From positions 7,750,001-7,814,000 of the forward strand of contig NZ_CP108394.1 in NCBI RefSeq assembly GCF_041435215.1: a stretch of 64,000 bases of DNA, given 5' to 3'. The translations under genes were made by a program, and so were the position numbers. The notes below the pieces were generated by a model. It was not told the origin of the DNA. It saw nothing but the letters and a program-made list of their open reading frames with translations, and ran no database searches. Numbering within the stretch: the first letter of the stretch is position 1; each line of letters starts with the position of its first letter. The stretch comes from Streptomyces sp. NBC_01314. Lineage in GTDB: Bacteria; Actinomycetota; Actinomycetes; Streptomycetales; Streptomycetaceae. Positions 53,638 through 62,502 of the stretch are shown one piece after another.

Positions 53638-56589
53638 ATGGGCACCTCCCCTGCCGAGTGGCTGGTGGCGCCGATGGTCGCAATCGAGGAGGAGCGGGCC
53701 GCAGCCCTCCTCAGGGAGCGATTCGGCATCGAGGGAACACTCGAGGAACTGGGCAGCAACCACGACCGCAACTTCCGGGTGCGCACCGATCCGAATGACC
53801 ACGGGTACGTCTTCAAGGTCTTCAACCCGGTCATCGACCGCGCGGTACTGAGGGCGCAGTCCCAGGCCACCGAGCACCTCGCCCGGGCACTGCCGGAGCT
53901 ACGGCTGCCGCGGGCCCGGGTCGGCGTCGACGGGGAGCACATCCAGACCGTCTCCGTGGACGGCCAGGACTACGACTGCCAGTTGCTCGACTATGTTCCC
54001 GGTGAACCCATCATGGACAGCCGCTATCTGGCTCCGCGGGTGGTGGCGCGGCTGGGAGAGCTGGCCGGACGCGTCACCGCGGCCCTGGAAGGCCTCGACG
54101 TGCCCACTCCGCACAGGCCGATGCTGTGGGACCTGCGCAACGCCCTCGAAGTCGTCGAGGCCCTGGCCCCCCACATGGTCGACCAGCGGCGGGCCGAGCG
54201 TGTGCTGCGGGCCGCCCGCGCGGCACAGCAACAGGTGGAGCGGCGCGCAGCCCGGCTTCCCATACAGGTGATTCACGGCGATGTGGCCGACAACAACGTG
54301 GTGTGCCGGACAGACCCGGACGGCCGCCCCATGCCGGTCGGGCTGATCGACTTCGGAGATCTCACACACAGCTGGGCCGTGGCCGAGCTGGCGGTCGCCT
54401 GCACATCCGTCCTGCATCATCACGGGGCCACACCGGCTTCGGTGCTGCCCGCGGTCCGCGCGTTCCACGCCGTACGGCCGCTCGTCGGAGACGAACTGGA
54501 CGTGCTGTGGCCGCTTGTCGTGCTGCGCGGCTGTGTGCTGGTGGTATGCGGGCAGCACGCCGCGCTGCAGGACCCCGGTAACGGCTACGCCACGGCGGCC
54601 CTTGACCGTGAGTGGGTCATGTTCGAGGCCGGGGCCTCGGTGCCGGCCGAGGTGATGGCGGCCCACTTCCGGCAGGTGCTCGGCGAACCCGCCCCGCACA
54701 GCGATCCGTCGACCTCAGGCCCCCCTCTTCTCCCCGAACTCCACTCCGGAGCAACGGTGCTCGACCTGTCCGTCACCAGCGACGCGCTGCACGGCGGCCG
54801 CTGGCTCGATCCCGACGCGGAGTCCGCTGTGGTCGCACGGGCACTCGCCTCGGGCGGCACGGCAGTGCTGACCCGGCACGGAGAGTGCCGTCTCACCCGC
54901 ACACGGGTCGACAGCACGGAGCAGAGCGCCACGCTCGCTCTCGGCGTGGAGGTGCACCTCGCCGGCCCACTGGCGGTCCACGCGCCGTGGGCCGGCACGG
55001 TCACCCGGCACGCCGAGCACGGAGTGACCCTGACCGCCGGAGGGCTGCACCTGGTGCTCGACGGCATCGACCCGGCTGTCGCGGTCATCGACGCGGGACA
55101 GGTCGTATCCGGTCAGCGGTTGGGCACCGTCGCCGCACGGGGCAGCGGCTATCGGTTGGATGTGCAACTGTCCCGACTGGGCACGGGAACGGCACCACGC
55201 TTCACCCCGCCGGATCTGGACGCGGGCTGGCTGGCGATGTGCCCTGATCCCACCGGTCTGATCCTCCCCCGGGCGGACCGCCCCGTGGCGGACACCCCCA
55301 CGGAGCCGGAGAGCGCCCTTCTGGAGCGCCGGGTGAAGTCTTTCGCCACCGTGCAGGAGCACTACTTCGAAACGCCTCCGCAGATCGAGCGAGGCTGGCA
55401 GCACCACCTGGTGGACACCCGCGGCCGCGGCTACCTGGACATGCTCAACAACGTGACCGTCCTGGGCCACGGTCACCCGCGACTGGTCGACGCAGTGCAC
55501 CGGCAGTGGCAGCGGCTCAACACCAACTCCCGTTTCCACTACGCCTCGGTGGTGGAGCTGTCGGAGCGGTTGAGCGCGTTGCTGCCGGACGGGCTCGACA
55601 CCGTCTTCCTCGTCAACAGCGGCTCCGAGGCCGTGGATCTGGCACTGCGGCTGGCCTGGGCCGCCACCGGGAGGCGCGATGTCGTCGCCGTGGAGGAGGC
55701 GTACCACGGCTGGACCTACGCCGGTGACGCCATCTCGACCTCGACGGCCGACAACCCGAACGCCTTGGCCACCCGCCCCGCGTGGGTGCACACAGTCCCC
55801 ACACCGAACAGCTACCGCGGCCGGCACCGAGGCCCTCAGGCGCACCGCTACGGCCCCGAAGCCGTGGCCGTGATCGCCGACCTGGTCAGGTCCGGACGCC
55901 CTCCAGCGGCGTTCGTGTGCGAGCCCTACTACGGCAACTCCGGCGGAATGGCTCTGCCCGACGGCTACCTCGAGCAGGTCTACGCCGCCACCCGGGAATC
56001 CGGCGGTCTCTGCATCGCCGACGAGGTGCAGGTCGGCTACGGTCGGCTGGGCTCCTACTTCTGGGGTTTCGAGCAGCAGGGCGTCGAACCGGACATCGTC
56101 GCTGTCGCCAAGGCGATGGGCAACGGCCACCCCCTGGGGGCGGTGATCACCCGACGCGAGATCGCCGACGCCTACCGTTCGCAGGGCTACTTCTTCTCAT
56201 CGGCCGGCGGCAGCCCGGTCAGTTCGGTGGTGGGACTGACCGTGCTCGACGTGCTCCGCGACGAGGGTCTCCAGGACAACGCCCGCACGGTCGGCGCGCA
56301 CCTGCGAACGCGGCTGCTGCGACTCGCCGACAAGCACCCGCTGATCGGTGCCGTCCACGGCAGCGGCCTGTATCTGGGCGTCGAGTTCGTCAGAGACCAC
56401 GAGACACGGGAGCCGGCGACCGAGGAGACAGCCGCCATCTGCGAACGGCTACGAGAACTGGGCGTGCTGATGCAGCCGACTTCGGACCGGATGTGCGTCC
56501 TGAAGATCAAGCCGCCGCTGTGCCTGACCACGACGAGCGCCGACGTCTTCGTCGAGGCCCTCGACGACGTACTCACCCACGGATGGTGA
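53638..56589 (+). CDS. APH-type kinase / M23-like / class-III aminotransferase fusion
   Basis: 983 residues in three parts. Residues about 20-340 form an aminoglycoside-phosphotransferase-like kinase with VIHGDVADNNVV (Asp215) and LIDFGD (237-241). Residues about 430-520 resemble an M23-peptidase-like beta-domain (HAPWAGTVTRHAEHG, ALGVEVHLA), without an obvious metal set. Residues about 560-983 are a PLP-dependent class-III aminotransferase with NSGSEAVDLALRLA, IADEVQVGYGR (Asp795) and VAVAKAMGNG (Lys825). Related separate proteins are the hydroxylysine kinase and the phospho-lyases acting on phosphoethanolamine or phosphohydroxylysine. The fusion could phosphorylate an amino alcohol and then eliminate phosphate. 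An AsnC gene lies just upstream. Confidence 0.88.
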   Translation: MGTSPAEWLVAPMVAIEEERAAALLRERFGIEGTLEELGSNHDRNFRVRTDPNDHGYVFKVFNPVIDRAVLRAQSQATEHLARALPELRLPRARVGVDGEHIQTVSVDGQDYDCQLLDYVPGEPIMDSRYLAPRVVARLGELAGRVTAALEGLDVPTPHRPMLWDLRNALEVVEALAPHMVDQRRAERVLRAARAAQQQVERRAARLPIQVIHGDVADNNVVCRTDPDGRPMPVGLIDFGDLTHSWAVAELAVACTSVLHHHGATPASVLPAVRAFHAVRPLVGDELDVLWPLVVLRGCVLVVCGQHAALQDPGNGYATAALDREWVMFEAGASVPAEVMAAHFRQVLGEPAPHSDPSTSGPPLLPELHSGATVLDLSVTSDALHGGRWLDPDAESAVVARALASGGTAVLTRHGECRLTRTRVDSTEQSATLALGVEVHLAGPLAVHAPWAGTVTRHAEHGVTLTAGGLHLVLDGIDPAVAVIDAGQVVSGQRLGTVAARGSGYRLDVQLSRLGTGTAPRFTPPDLDAGWLAMCPDPTGLILPRADRPVADTPTEPESALLERRVKSFATVQEHYFETPPQIERGWQHHLVDTRGRGYLDMLNNVTVLGHGHPRLVDAVHRQWQRLNTNSRFHYASVVELSERLSALLPDGLDTVFLVNSGSEAVDLALRLAWAATGRRDVVAVEEAYHGWTYAGDAISTSTADNPNALATRPAWVHTVPTPNSYRGRHRGPQAHRYGPEAVAVIADLVRSGRPPAAFVCEPYYGNSGGMALPDGYLEQVYAATRESGGLCIADEVQVGYGRLGSYFWGFEQQGVEPDIVAVAKAMGNGHPLGAVITRREIADAYRSQGYFFSSAGGSPVSSVVGLTVLDVLRDEGLQDNARTVGAHLRTRLLRLADKHPLIGAVHGSGLYLGVEFVRDHETREPATEETAAICERLRELGVLMQPTSDRMCVLKIKPPLCLTTTSADVFVEALDDVLTHGW

Positions 56590-56615
56590 AACGACGTACT
56601 CACCCACGGATGGTG
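56564..56615. repeat. 25 bp direct repeat across the stop codon
   Basis: The 25 bp that end the aminotransferase gene (from ACGACGTACTCACC to GGATGGTG) are repeated exactly 27 bp downstream. The second copy lies outside the gene, so the coding end is unchanged. Confidence 0.9.
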
Positions 56616-56994
56616 CGACACGGTACGGACGTACCTGCCGACGGCTGTCCTGCGGCACCGATCAGCGGCGGCGGCAGATCAATACGAGCAAGGCGTCGAG
56701 GTGAACCATGGCGGGGTGGCGACGGTGATGGTGTCGCCGTCGGCCCGCCGATCGGCCGCCCTCGACTCCACCGGCAATGAACCACTTCTGGTCCAAAAGG
56801 GTCCGGCGTATTTCGGAACCGTCACGGGACTTGTCACCAGTGCGGGCGGCGTGCCACTGTCCGGGCCATGGTTACGTAACCATGGCCGGTTGCACGGGCC
56901 CGAGTGTCCGTATCCGGACCCTCGTTCATCACCGCCTCGGCTCAGGTGGCGAACCCGCACTCCGCCCTCCGCGATTTCCGTCACTGGAGACGAC
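56616..56994. other. Upstream region of the GH5 gene
   Basis: No gene seen. It contains a perfect 24 bp palindrome at 56864-56887, 107 bp before the GH5 start. Confidence 0.6.
56864..56887. promoter_or_regulatory. Perfect 24 bp palindromic operator
   Basis: GGCCATGGTTAC is followed directly by its reverse complement. The central CG and total length fit a LacI-family operator. The LacI gene at 58566-59627, on the other side of the GH5 gene, is the natural candidate to bind it. Confidence 0.8.
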
Positions 56995-58482
56995 ATGACC
57001 AAGACCCCGACGAGGTCGAGAAGACTGGCCAGCGTGCTCATGGCCGGCTTCGGCGCGACACTCATGTTCCTGACCGCCCCCGCCCCCGCATTCGCCCAGT
57101 CGGCGGCGGAGACGTCAGCCGCCGCCCCGCACGCGCCGGTGAAGTCCGTGCCGAAGGGCGGTACCAGTGACTTCCGTGGGGTGAACTGGGCAGACCCGCG
57201 GGACAACTACGCCAGTGATGCCGTGGTGCCCAGCGGGCTGAAGGTGACCGACGACTACCGCACGGTGTACCGCACCACGGGGCACATGGTGCGCGGCTTC
57301 AAGAAGAACCTGGGCGCCAACACGCTGCGACTGCCGATCAACCCGGCAACCGTGGGCACGAAATGGTGGAAGTCGTACAGGGCGACGATCGACGCGGCCA
57401 CGGCCTACGGCGACAAGGTCATCGTCAGCTACTGGGAGGCCAACACCAGCAAGGACGGCCTGGTGGACGACAAGGCCGCCTGGAAGAAGATGTGGAACAC
57501 CGTGGTGCGGGAGTACAAGCACAACCCGCGGGTCTACTTCGAGCCCATGAACGAGCCGCACGGCTACACCCTCGACCAGTGGGTGTCCGTCACCAGTGGC
57601 TGGCTGGCCCAGCACAAGAACGTCCCGCGCGGCCGTGTCGTGATCAGCGGTACCGGCTACAACGACAACGTCACCGGCGTCGGCGCGGCCCGCGAACTGC
57701 GGGGAACACTGCTGTCGCTGCACTTCTACGGCTTCTGGGCCAGCCACACCCAGCAGGCTGACTGGGTCGCCGACCTCAAGGCCCGGATCGGCAAGTACGC
57801 CGGCCGGACCATCATCGACGAGGCCGGCTCCCCGATGACCACCGGTCTGAACTACGGCGCCTGGAACGGCAACATCTACACGTCGTATCTCGCGGCCGTG
57901 ACCAACACCGCCCGCAGCAAGGGGATGGGACTGGTGTACTGGCCGGGGCTGAGGTTCGGCGACGCCTACTCGATCGAGTCGCTGGACTCCAAGGGCAACC
58001 TGGTCGACAACAACGCCAGCGGAGTCGCGCAGCTGCGCTGGGGCTACGGCTTCGGCAAGACCCCGCCGGTCAACGACCTGCCGCCGGCGCCCCCCGGCGA
58101 GGTCCTGCGCGGAGTGGCCTCCAACCGCTGCGTCGACGTGCCCGGCTTCAGCACGACCAACGGCACCCAGCTCGACCTGTGGGACTGCAACGACGGCGGC
58201 AACCAGAGCTGGAACTGGAACGCGGACAAACAACTCACCGTCTACGGCAACAAGTGCATGACGGTGGGAGGCACCGGCGCCACGGCGGGAGACCCCGTGA
58301 TCATCTCCGACTGCACCGGCGCGGCGGCACAGCAGTGGAACGTGAACGCGGACCTCAGTGTGACCAGCGTCGCGAACCCGGCTCTCTGCCTGGACGCAGC
58401 CGGAGCGGGCACCGGCAACGGCACGGCGGTCGATGTCTGGTTCTGCAACGGAAGCGGCAACCAGCAGTGGACCAGGAGCTGA
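56995..58482 (+). CDS. Secreted GH5 glycosidase with ricin-type lectin module
   Basis: 495 residues; ATG preceded by GGAGA. A Sec signal ends near APAFAQS (residue 34). The GH5 barrel shows RGVNWADPRDNY, LGANTLRLPI, FEPMNEPHG (acid/base Glu187), LSLHFYGFW and TIIDEAGS (nucleophile Glu276). A Pro-rich linker at about 352-362 leads to a beta-trefoil with GNQSWNWN, AQQWNVN and NQQWTRS repeats. GH5 covers endoglucanases, mannanases and others; the subfamily cannot be read from motifs alone. It is convergent with a LacI gene that probably represses it through the 24 bp palindrome upstream. Confidence 0.92.
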   Translation: MTKTPTRSRRLASVLMAGFGATLMFLTAPAPAFAQSAAETSAAAPHAPVKSVPKGGTSDFRGVNWADPRDNYASDAVVPSGLKVTDDYRTVYRTTGHMVRGFKKNLGANTLRLPINPATVGTKWWKSYRATIDAATAYGDKVIVSYWEANTSKDGLVDDKAAWKKMWNTVVREYKHNPRVYFEPMNEPHGYTLDQWVSVTSGWLAQHKNVPRGRVVISGTGYNDNVTGVGAARELRGTLLSLHFYGFWASHTQQADWVADLKARIGKYAGRTIIDEAGSPMTTGLNYGAWNGNIYTSYLAAVTNTARSKGMGLVYWPGLRFGDAYSIESLDSKGNLVDNNASGVAQLRWGYGFGKTPPVNDLPPAPPGEVLRGVASNRCVDVPGFSTTNGTQLDLWDCNDGGNQSWNWNADKQLTVYGNKCMTVGGTGATAGDPVIISDCTGAAAQQWNVNADLSVTSVANPALCLDAAGAGTGNGTAVDVWFCNGSGNQQWTRS

Positions 58483-58525
58483 CGCGGGCACCTGTTCCCG
58501 TCGACTGCTGATCCAGTGATCCGAA

Positions 58526-58564
58526 CCGCACGGGCCCCGCGAGTACCCTCGCCGGCCCGTGCGG
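58526..58564. terminator. Bidirectional hairpin terminator
   Basis: CCGCACGGGCC pairs with GGCCCGTGCGG over a 17-base loop, exactly between the convergent GH5 and LacI stops. Confidence 0.8.
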
Positions 58565-58565
58565 G

Positions 58566-59627
58566 TCAGCGCCGCCGCGCTTCGCCTTCCGGTGAGAGCG
58601 GCGGCGCTCCCGTGCTCGCGCGGACCACCAGCCGGGTCGGGACCAAGGTCTTGTCGATCGTGTCGGGTCCAGTGCGGCCGATCTTGCTCAGCAGCTTCTG
58701 AAGACTGAGCCGGCCGACCGTGGCGAAGTCCTGCCGCACGGTGGTCAGTGGTGGCCAGAAGGCATGGGTCTCCTCCATGTCGTCGAACCCCACCACGCTG
58801 ACGTCGTCGGGGATCCGGCGGCCGAGCTCGTGCAGGGCACGCATGACACCGAGCGCCATGTGGTCGTTCGCGGCGAAGATCGCCGTGACCTCCGGCCTTC
58901 GCCCCAGAGTCAGCCCGTGCTGATATCCGGACCGGGTGGTCCAGTCGCCGTACAGCACCGGGGGCGGGACGATGCCGGCGTTCTGCAGGGTGCGCTGCCA
59001 GGACTCGACCCGATGGGCCGCGGAGAACGAGGTCGGGGGTCCGGCGATGTGCCATACCTGCTGGTGGCCGAGTTCCAGCAGGTGTTCCGTCGCCTGACGG
59101 GCGCCCTGTGCCTGGTCGGTGTCCACCACGGTGTAGCCGGGGCCGGTGTCGGAGTCGACGACCACCATCGGAACCCCCGGTGGGAGGCTGAACTCCGCAT
59201 CGTCCAGGAGATGCGCCTCGAAGACGAGGATCACTCCGTCGACGGCTGCCTCGCTGAGCCGGTCGTAGGCGCCGGAAACCCTGCCCATGGTCGGGTCCGA
59301 CACGGGGATGAGGGTGACGGCGTACTTGGCGTGTGCGGCTTCCTTGGCTATGGCGTCGAGCGTGCGCGTGTTCCCGAACGTCTTGAGCGTGAAGGTGATG
59401 ACACCGATCGTGTTGAACCGCCCGCTCTTGAGCGCGCGTGCGGCTCCGTTCGGCCGGTAGCCCAGCGCCTGCATCGACTCGACGACCCGCTGCCTGGTCG
59501 CGGGGTCGACGTTGGTGTGGCCGTTGGACACACGCGAAACCGTCTGCGGCGCGACACCGGCGTGACGGGCGACATCCGCCATCGACGGCCGGGGCCGCCC
59601 GGCCATGGGCTTGTCCCCAATCACCAT
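58566..59627 (-). CDS. LacI-family regulator of the GH5 gene
   Basis: About 353 residues from the ATG at 59627. An ATG at 59606 with GGGGAC upstream is equally good. The helix-turn-helix is SMADVARHAGVAPQTVSRVS with hinge GYRPNGAARALKSG. The sensor domain runs to SVVGFDDMEETHAFWPPLTT. It lies tail to tail with the GH5 gene and shares a terminator with it. I see no copy of the GGCCATGGTTAC palindrome at its own promoter, so autoregulation is not evident. Confidence 0.92.
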   Translation of the reverse strand: MVIGDKPMAGRPRPSMADVARHAGVAPQTVSRVSNGHTNVDPATRQRVVESMQALGYRPNGAARALKSGRFNTIGVITFTLKTFGNTRTLDAIAKEAAHAKYAVTLIPVSDPTMGRVSGAYDRLSEAAVDGVILVFEAHLLDDAEFSLPPGVPMVVVDSDTGPGYTVVDTDQAQGARQATEHLLELGHQQVWHIAGPPTSFSAAHRVESWQRTLQNAGIVPPPVLYGDWTTRSGYQHGLTLGRRPEVTAIFAANDHMALGVMRALHELGRRIPDDVSVVGFDDMEETHAFWPPLTTVRQDFATVGRLSLQKLLSKIGRTGPDTIDKTLVPTRLVVRASTGAPPLSPEGEARRR

Positions 59628-59930
59628 GATCCCCTGTTTCCCCTGTTTCTCGGGCCCTGACAACAGCCTAGGCCCACTCCCCGGGCGTCCGCGGGGCGAG
59701 AAACCTCGGCAGTGAGTCCCCCACGGCGGCCGGCGCCCTCACTGGGATCGAGTCCCGTCCGCCCCGCTGCCTTAGGTCTCTGAGCTGCGGAACGCACTTG
59801 CTTGGCTGTCGGAGCGTCGACTTTGCCAGAGCGGGCCGAATTCGCCGCTCGCGAGTCCGGAGGCCGTCGCGGCGGGGACGCGGGTGAGCCGTCCCGGCAA
59901 CCTGCTTGGCGTGGTTGCCGGGAAGCCGGG
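59628..59930. other. Intergenic, no gene seen
   Basis: Region between the LacI start and the stop of the small Cys-rich protein. GGGATCGAGTCCCGTCCGCC near 59746 looks vaguely like a tRNA T-arm, but no cloverleaf can be drawn. Confidence 0.5.
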
Positions 59931-60203
59931 TCAGGAGTGGTCGGCCTGGTGCCTGCGCAGGCGTTCGTCCAGTGGGAGGGGTGTCTCGTCCAGGCCGGAG
60001 ACCGACCCGCTCGCCAGCCGCGCGCACGTCCCGTGACAGGCGAGCTGTTGCTTGTCGTCACGGTGGGAGACCACCACCGCTTCCGCGTCCGGTGCGCTCC
60101 TGTAGTCCGTGCCGCAGATGAGACAGGCCAGCCCGGAGATCATCTCGGCGGTCGGTTCGGGGCGGCCGCGTCGGCGGCCGGAGATCGCGTCCTGTGAATA
60201 CAT
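59931..60203 (-). CDS. Small Cys-containing hypothetical protein
   Basis: 90 residues from the ATG at 60203. A possible zinc-binding pair CLICG (residues about 28-32) and a later LACHGTCARL with two more Cys and a His could form a small metal site. The N-terminus is basic (SGRRRGRPEP). The composition is protein-like only from this start. No family recognised. It is monocistronic between a LacI and a LysR gene. Confidence 0.55.
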   Translation of the reverse strand: MYSQDAISGRRRGRPEPTAEMISGLACLICGTDYRSAPDAEAVVVSHRDDKQQLACHGTCARLASGSVSGLDETPLPLDERLRRHQADHS

Positions 60204-60776
60204 GTGTCCCGCATTCTCTTGGTCGGTCCAGGGCGTACGCGAGGTGCCGGAATGCTGGAGCACCTCGGGAATCAGGAGATCTTCGCTACCACGGTGCGAG
60301 GGTACGAGCCAGGAGGCATGGTGCGGCTCTTTTCCGGCCGGGTCCGCTGTGCTCCGGCCATTGCCGTTCCCCAAGGGCGACGCCGAAACGGATGACGGCA
60401 TGCGAGGTGCGCTCCCTGCCGCAACCGTACTCCCCTCCGGCCCCGGAGAGTGCCGGATGCCGTGGCCGACCCGCCAGGCGTCACCGGCCCCTTCCCCGTG
60501 CGGACGGCAACTCTTCGCGTGGGAAGGGATCCGCGGAGCCGACGGAGCCGACGGAGCCGGCCGAGCGGGCGCCGGCACAGTTCGTGTTCGCCATGTGGCC
60601 CGTGGGGGACCGCTGCCGCATGCTCCTGGCGCCGGCCCGGCGGGACCTCGCTTCCGAGCGCGTCGCCGAGGTACTGGCGCCGACCCGTGAGGCGGCCGCG
60701 ACCATCCGGTGCGGTTTCGTTGTTGCTGGTCGCGCGCACGCTGCGGAGCCGCACATGGCACAGCCCCTACGCCCCT
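60204..60776. other. Long intergenic region, no supported gene
   Basis: Open frames exist on both strands but none has a recognisable domain, a sound ribosome site or consistent composition. A 9 bp tandem repeat lies at 60535-60561. Confidence 0.5.
60535..60561. repeat. Tandem repeat, 9 bp unit, three copies
   Basis: GGAGCCGAC occurs twice and once as GGAGCCGGC. Confidence 0.85.
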
Positions 60777-61700
60777 TCAGGGCGCGGGTGGCAACCCCAG
60801 TTCCACAGCGGACCGTTGGAGCGCCTCGACCAGAGCCGATGTCCGGGGCTGGGGGCCCGACGGAGAGGCGGGCCAGACCGCCGCGATGCGGCGGTGGCCC
60901 GCTATCGGGACCGTCGGCAGGGCCACGGTTTCGGGCGGGGCGTCGGTGAGGGCGAGGGTGGGGACGACGGCCGCGCCGAGGCCGGCCCGGACGAGGGCCA
61001 GGGTGGTCGGGAACTCCAGGGCGGTGTGGGCGCGCAGCGGGGTGAAGGCGTACTGGGCGGCGATGCGGGCCAGGGCGCGGCCGCAGGCCGTGCCGGGTGG
61101 CGCGGTGACCCAGGGGCGGTCGGCCAGGTCCCGGACCGAGCGGGGCGGCGGTGACCAGTCGGCGGGGGTGATCACGCGGTACTCGTCGTCGGCGACCGGC
61201 GCGGCCGCCAGGTCACGCCACTGCTCGTCCGGGTCGGGATCGTCGCCGTCGTACTCGACGACCAGCAGGTCCAGGCCGCCGGTCCGCAGCTCGCGCAGGG
61301 CCTCGGGGCCCTCCGCCTCCACCACTCTCGGTTCCAGCCCCGGGTGGGTGCGGGCGAGGGCGCCGAGGGCGGGGACGAGCAGGTGGGACACCGCCGAGGA
61401 GAACGCGGCGACCGTCACCGGCCCGGTCGAACGGCCGGTCAGCTCGGCGAGCTCACGGCGCGCCTCCGCCAGCTCCCACTCGATGCGCTCGGCACGCGCC
61501 GCCAGCAACCGCCCCGCCGGGGTCAGCCCCGCCCGGCGCCGCGAACGGTCCACCAGCGGCTGACCCACCTCCCGCTCCAACTGCGCCAGATGCTGCGACA
61601 CGGCCGACGGCGTCAGATGTAGCACCTTCGCCGCGTCCACCACGCCACCGCGCAACGCGACCGCACGCAGGACGCGCAACCGACGGGGATCCAGTTCCAT
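60777..61700 (-). CDS. LysR-family transcriptional regulator
   Basis: 307 residues. The winged helix covers RRLRVLRAVALRGGVVDAAK, HLTPSAVSQHLAQLEREVGQ and PLVDRSRRRAGLTPAGRLL (residues 6-70). The substrate domain follows from about 92 (GPVTVAAFSSAVSHLLVPAL) to the end. It is divergent from the cyclase gene with 70 bp between starts, so it probably controls that gene. A LysR-box-like inverted repeat lies at 61708-61726. Confidence 0.92.
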   Translation of the reverse strand: MELDPRRLRVLRAVALRGGVVDAAKVLHLTPSAVSQHLAQLEREVGQPLVDRSRRRAGLTPAGRLLAARAERIEWELAEARRELAELTGRSTGPVTVAAFSSAVSHLLVPALGALARTHPGLEPRVVEAEGPEALRELRTGGLDLLVVEYDGDDPDPDEQWRDLAAAPVADDEYRVITPADWSPPPRSVRDLADRPWVTAPPGTACGRALARIAAQYAFTPLRAHTALEFPTTLALVRAGLGAAVVPTLALTDAPPETVALPTVPIAGHRRIAAVWPASPSGPQPRTSALVEALQRSAVELGLPPAP

Positions 61701-61707
61701 AAGCCGT

Positions 61708-61726
61708 ACTGTAGTGCCGCTTCAGT
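61708..61726. promoter_or_regulatory. LysR-box candidate
   Basis: ACTGTAG and CTTCAGT form an inverted repeat with a 5-base spacer (6 of 7 matching), 7 bp from the LysR start and 44 bp from the cyclase start. It contains the T-N11-A arrangement expected for LysR proteins. Confidence 0.6.
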
Positions 61727-61770
61727 AAATCTTGCTTGTGATGAAGTGATACTGCAGGGAGGATCGAGGC

Positions 61771-62493
61771 ATGAGCAGCAAGCAACGGCGGATCGTCGAC
61801 CTCAGCCATCCCATCCGGCACGGGATGATCACCTACCCCGGGCTTCCCGGGCCCGAGATCGGCGACCACCTCACCCGGGAGGCCTCGCGGGAGATCTACG
61901 CGCCCGGCACCGAGTTCGCCATGGGCCGTATCTCGATGGTGTCCAACACCGGCACCTACGTCGACAGCCCCTACCACCGCTTCGACGGCGGCCACGACCT
62001 CGCCGGGCTGCCGCTCAGCAGCCTGATCGATCTCGACGGTCTCGTCGTACGGGTCCCGGACACCGGGCGCCGGGCCGTGGACCGGGAGGCACTGCTGCCG
62101 TACGACGTGACCGGCCGGGCGGTGCTGATCCACACCGGCTGGGACCGGCACTGGGGCACCGAGCGGTACGGTCACGGCCACCCCTACCTCACCGCCGACG
62201 CCGTCGCCCTGCTCGTCGAGCGGGGCGCCGTGCTCGTCGGCATCGACTCCCTCAACATCGACGACACCGACGACGGCACCCGCCCCGCCCACACCGGCCT
62301 GCTCGCCGCCGGCATCCCCGTCGTGGAACACCTGCGGGGCCTGGAGCAACTGCCCCCGCGGGGCTTCCGTTTCCACGCCGCGCCGCCGGCCGTCGAGGGC
62401 ATGGGCACGTTCCCCGTGCGGGCGTACGCGCTCCTCGACGACGAGGTGGCCGCGGACGACGCCCCGGCGACCGGAGCGGCGGGCGGTGTCTAG
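61771..62493 (+). CDS. Cyclase-family hydrolase (kynurenine-formamidase-like)
   Basis: 240 residues. RIVDLSHPIRHGMITYPGLP opens the fold. The metal motif is SNTGTYVDSPYHRFDGGHDL, in which Tyr replaces the first His of the classic HxGTHxDxPxH, a known subgroup feature. IHTGWDRHWG, YLTADAVALLVERG and GIDSLNIDD follow. Members hydrolyse formamides or cyclic compounds with zinc or manganese. It starts a plus-strand pair with the GNAT gene 9 bp downstream and is divergent from the LysR gene. The substrate is unknown. Confidence 0.88.
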   Translation: MSSKQRRIVDLSHPIRHGMITYPGLPGPEIGDHLTREASREIYAPGTEFAMGRISMVSNTGTYVDSPYHRFDGGHDLAGLPLSSLIDLDGLVVRVPDTGRRAVDREALLPYDVTGRAVLIHTGWDRHWGTERYGHGHPYLTADAVALLVERGAVLVGIDSLNIDDTDDGTRPAHTGLLAAGIPVVEHLRGLEQLPPRGFRFHAAPPAVEGMGTFPVRAYALLDDEVAADDAPATGAAGGV

Positions 62494-62502
62494 GCTGACA
62501 CC

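Noticed and set aside
59740..59775. A tRNA 3' end or attachment site (T-arm-like GGGATCGAGTCCC)
   Set aside because: No acceptor stem, anticodon arm or CCA-adjacent structure can be drawn, and no second copy exists in the window.
60194..60949. A 251-codon plus-strand gene in the gap before the LysR gene
   Set aside because: It overlaps the LysR coding region on the opposite strand, its start has no ribosome site, and the translation shows no domain and abrupt changes in composition.
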